64,000 nucleotides of DNA from Deinococcus cellulosilyticus NBRC 106333 = KACC 11606 (GTDB taxonomy: Bacteria; Deinococcota; Deinococci; Deinococcales; Deinococcaceae). The DNA lies in contig NZ_BJXB01000001.1 in NCBI RefSeq assembly GCF_007990775.1, positions 434,001 to 498,000 on the forward strand, in the 5' to 3' direction. Position 1 is the first letter of the stretch; each line of letters begins with the position of its first letter. Shown one piece after another: positions 63,085 to 64,000 of this stretch. A program made the translations under genes and the position numbers. The notes beneath the pieces are model-generated. The model did no database searches. It saw only the letters and a program-made list of their open reading frames with translations, and was not told the origin of the DNA.

Positions 63085-63127
63085 AAATGGATATCTCCAA
63101 GAACATCCCCAAAAATTTCTGTACCCT
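63085..63127 (+). promoter_or_regulatory. phage activator-site promoter P4 (capsid module)
   Basis: AAATGGATATCTCCA (63085-63099, 12 of 15 identical to P1-P3), then 22 bases, then TACCCT (63122-63127). The six bases after the site match P2 (AGAAC). It restarts late transcription after the antisense nuclease gene. Confidence 0.68.
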
Positions 63128-63149
63128 GAGCATAGTTGTTCCATCCCAG

Positions 63150-63173
63150 ACCACCCGCGAGGGTGGTTTTTTC
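63150..63173 (+). terminator. terminator-like hairpin in the P4 leader
   Basis: ACCACCC and GGGTGGT pair around GCGA, then TTTTT, about 16 bases after the predicted P4 start and just before GGAG of the next gene. Confidence 0.8.
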
Positions 63174-63185
63174 GTTAGGAGACAC

Positions 63186-64000
63186 ATGCAAAGACGCACA
63201 GCCCTGTCGGTCATCCCAGTCGGAAACACCCCCCCGACTGAAATCCGCATGTTTGCCTATGGGGAAACGGACACCAACAAAGGACCTTTTTACCTCACCC
63301 CAGAGGGAGCCCAGCGGATTGTCAGCTACTGGCAGGAACAGGGCAATGATCTGAGTGCTGACTATGAACACGGCATGCTGCAAGCCATCCAGAACACCGG
63401 GACTGCTGTGCCCAGTGCTGCAGCGTTCCGCCTGGAAGCCCGTGAAGACGGTCTGTATGCCGTGGACATCCGCTGGACTGAAAAGGCTGCAGGGCACATC
63501 GAGGCTGGAGAATACCGCTACTTCTCGCCTCTGTTCCTGTTCGAGCCGGACACCCGTGAGATCACCACCTTCTACAACTTCGCCCTGGTGAACATCCCTG
63601 CCATCAAAAACCAGAGTCCATTGGTGGCCCTGTCCATGAGCATTTCAGACCTGCATTCCCTGATCGGGTCTGCCCTCCGCAAGCAGTTCACCAGCCGCCT
63701 GAGCATCACGGAAATCTTTACCGATTACGTGATTTTCGAGCTGTGGACCCAGGAGGACACCTGGAAGACCTTCCGGGTGGGCTACCACCTGGTCGGGGAT
63801 CAGGTCGAGTTTGACGAAACCGCTGAAGAGGCACGCAAAGCGTACTTGCCTGTGCCAAACGGAGAAAACATGAAGAGAATCCTCACTGCCCTGTCCGCCC
63901 TGACCCCTGCCCTGGCAATGGGCCAGACCACCTTTGCCACAGAGGACGATGCCCTGAAAGGCATTGCTGCCCTGTCCGGCTTCGCGACCAAAGTCCAGGA
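63186..64000 (+). CDS. Mu gpI-like head protease/scaffold (partial)
   Basis: At least 271 residues, open to the window edge. The start (MQRRTALSVIPVGN) is followed by the Mu I family core: PEGAQRIVSYWQEQGNDLSADYEHG, then VDIRWTEKAAGHIEAGEYRYFSPLFLF. It should cleave itself and guide capsid assembly; the C-terminal scaffold part is outside. GGAGACAC precedes the ATG at 63186. Confidence 0.88.
   Translation, partial: MQRRTALSVIPVGNTPPTEIRMFAYGETDTNKGPFYLTPEGAQRIVSYWQEQGNDLSADYEHGMLQAIQNTGTAVPSAAAFRLEAREDGLYAVDIRWTEKAAGHIEAGEYRYFSPLFLFEPDTREITTFYNFALVNIPAIKNQSPLVALSMSISDLHSLIGSALRKQFTSRLSITEIFTDYVIFELWTQEDTWKTFRVGYHLVGDQVEFDETAEEARKAYLPVPNGENMKRILTALSALTPALAMGQTTFATEDDALKGIAALSGFATKVQ

Larger units (their letters stand above)
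42340..64000. mobile_element. Mu-like transposable prophage (right part outside window)
   Basis: Contiguous set in Mu order: repressor and Ner-like gene, MuA and MuB homologues, early block, activator, lysis genes, gp27/gp28/gp29/gp30-like packaging and head genes, I-type protease. The left boundary is uncertain, between about 42290 and 42353; the first MuA-site-like repeat is at 42353. The right end is not in the window. Confidence 0.92.

Overview
The window reads as a diderm, moderately high-GC bacterium of the Deinococcus type. This is inferred from three things: c-di-GMP-II riboswitches (a class known mainly from Clostridia and Deinococcus), many genes whose start codon lies 5 to 8 bases after a TANNNT -10 box (leaderless style), and the gene families present. 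No rRNA, tRNA or CRISPR was seen.

Layout. (1) 93-3071: a lasso-peptide-like maturation set: a DUF1349 protein, a nucleotidyltransferase fused to a lasso B2-type protease, an HPr-kinase-like protein and a PqqD-like protein. (2) 3308-7097: MoxR ATPase, DUF58 protein and membrane transglutaminase (TgpA type), translationally coupled. (3) 7145-12849: a surface-fibre locus with an usher-like beta-barrel protein, a periplasmic chaperone-like protein and three small exported subunits. Two transcription units here each begin with a c-di-GMP-II riboswitch. (4) 12999-21549: mixed genes, including a BRO-like regulator with a palindromic operator, a split chromate transporter, a KOW protein, an orphan histidine kinase, an AraC remnant, a ROK regulator and small membrane proteins. 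(5) 21668-31600: a complete guanidine-assimilation operon on the minus strand. A promoter and a guanidine-I riboswitch are followed by an ABC importer, the two carboxyguanidine deiminase subunits, a biotin-dependent guanidine carboxylase and allophanate hydrolase. (6) 31741-36931: small enzymes (S41 peptidase, class C beta-lactamase-like, DinB, phosphotransferase, RBBP9-like hydrolase). (7) 36988-40663: sulfate ABC importer. (8) 41071-42255: a small protein and a metallo-beta-lactamase-fold hydrolase.

(9) About 42340 to the right edge: a Mu-like transposable prophage, cut off by the window. It has S24 repressor and Ner-like regulators facing each other, MuA and MuB homologues, a long run of start/stop-coupled early genes of unknown function, an Ogr/Delta-like zinc-finger protein, a lysis cassette, a TPR protein with a small lipopeptide gene, small and large terminase, portal, a head protein that appears to carry a PBECR-type nuclease tail, an AT-rich antisense nuclease gene and the I-type protease/scaffold.

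The most notable findings are: (a) the c-di-GMP-controlled usher/chaperone-like fibre locus; (b) four prophage promoters sharing a 15-bp dyad exactly 22 or 23 bases upstream of a TANNNT -10 box, the first lying just upstream of the Ogr-like gene, which suggests an activator regulon in a Mu-like phage; (c) a TPR receptor plus small secreted peptide pair that resembles RRNPP/arbitrium architecture; and (d) toxin or defence cargo in the head operon.
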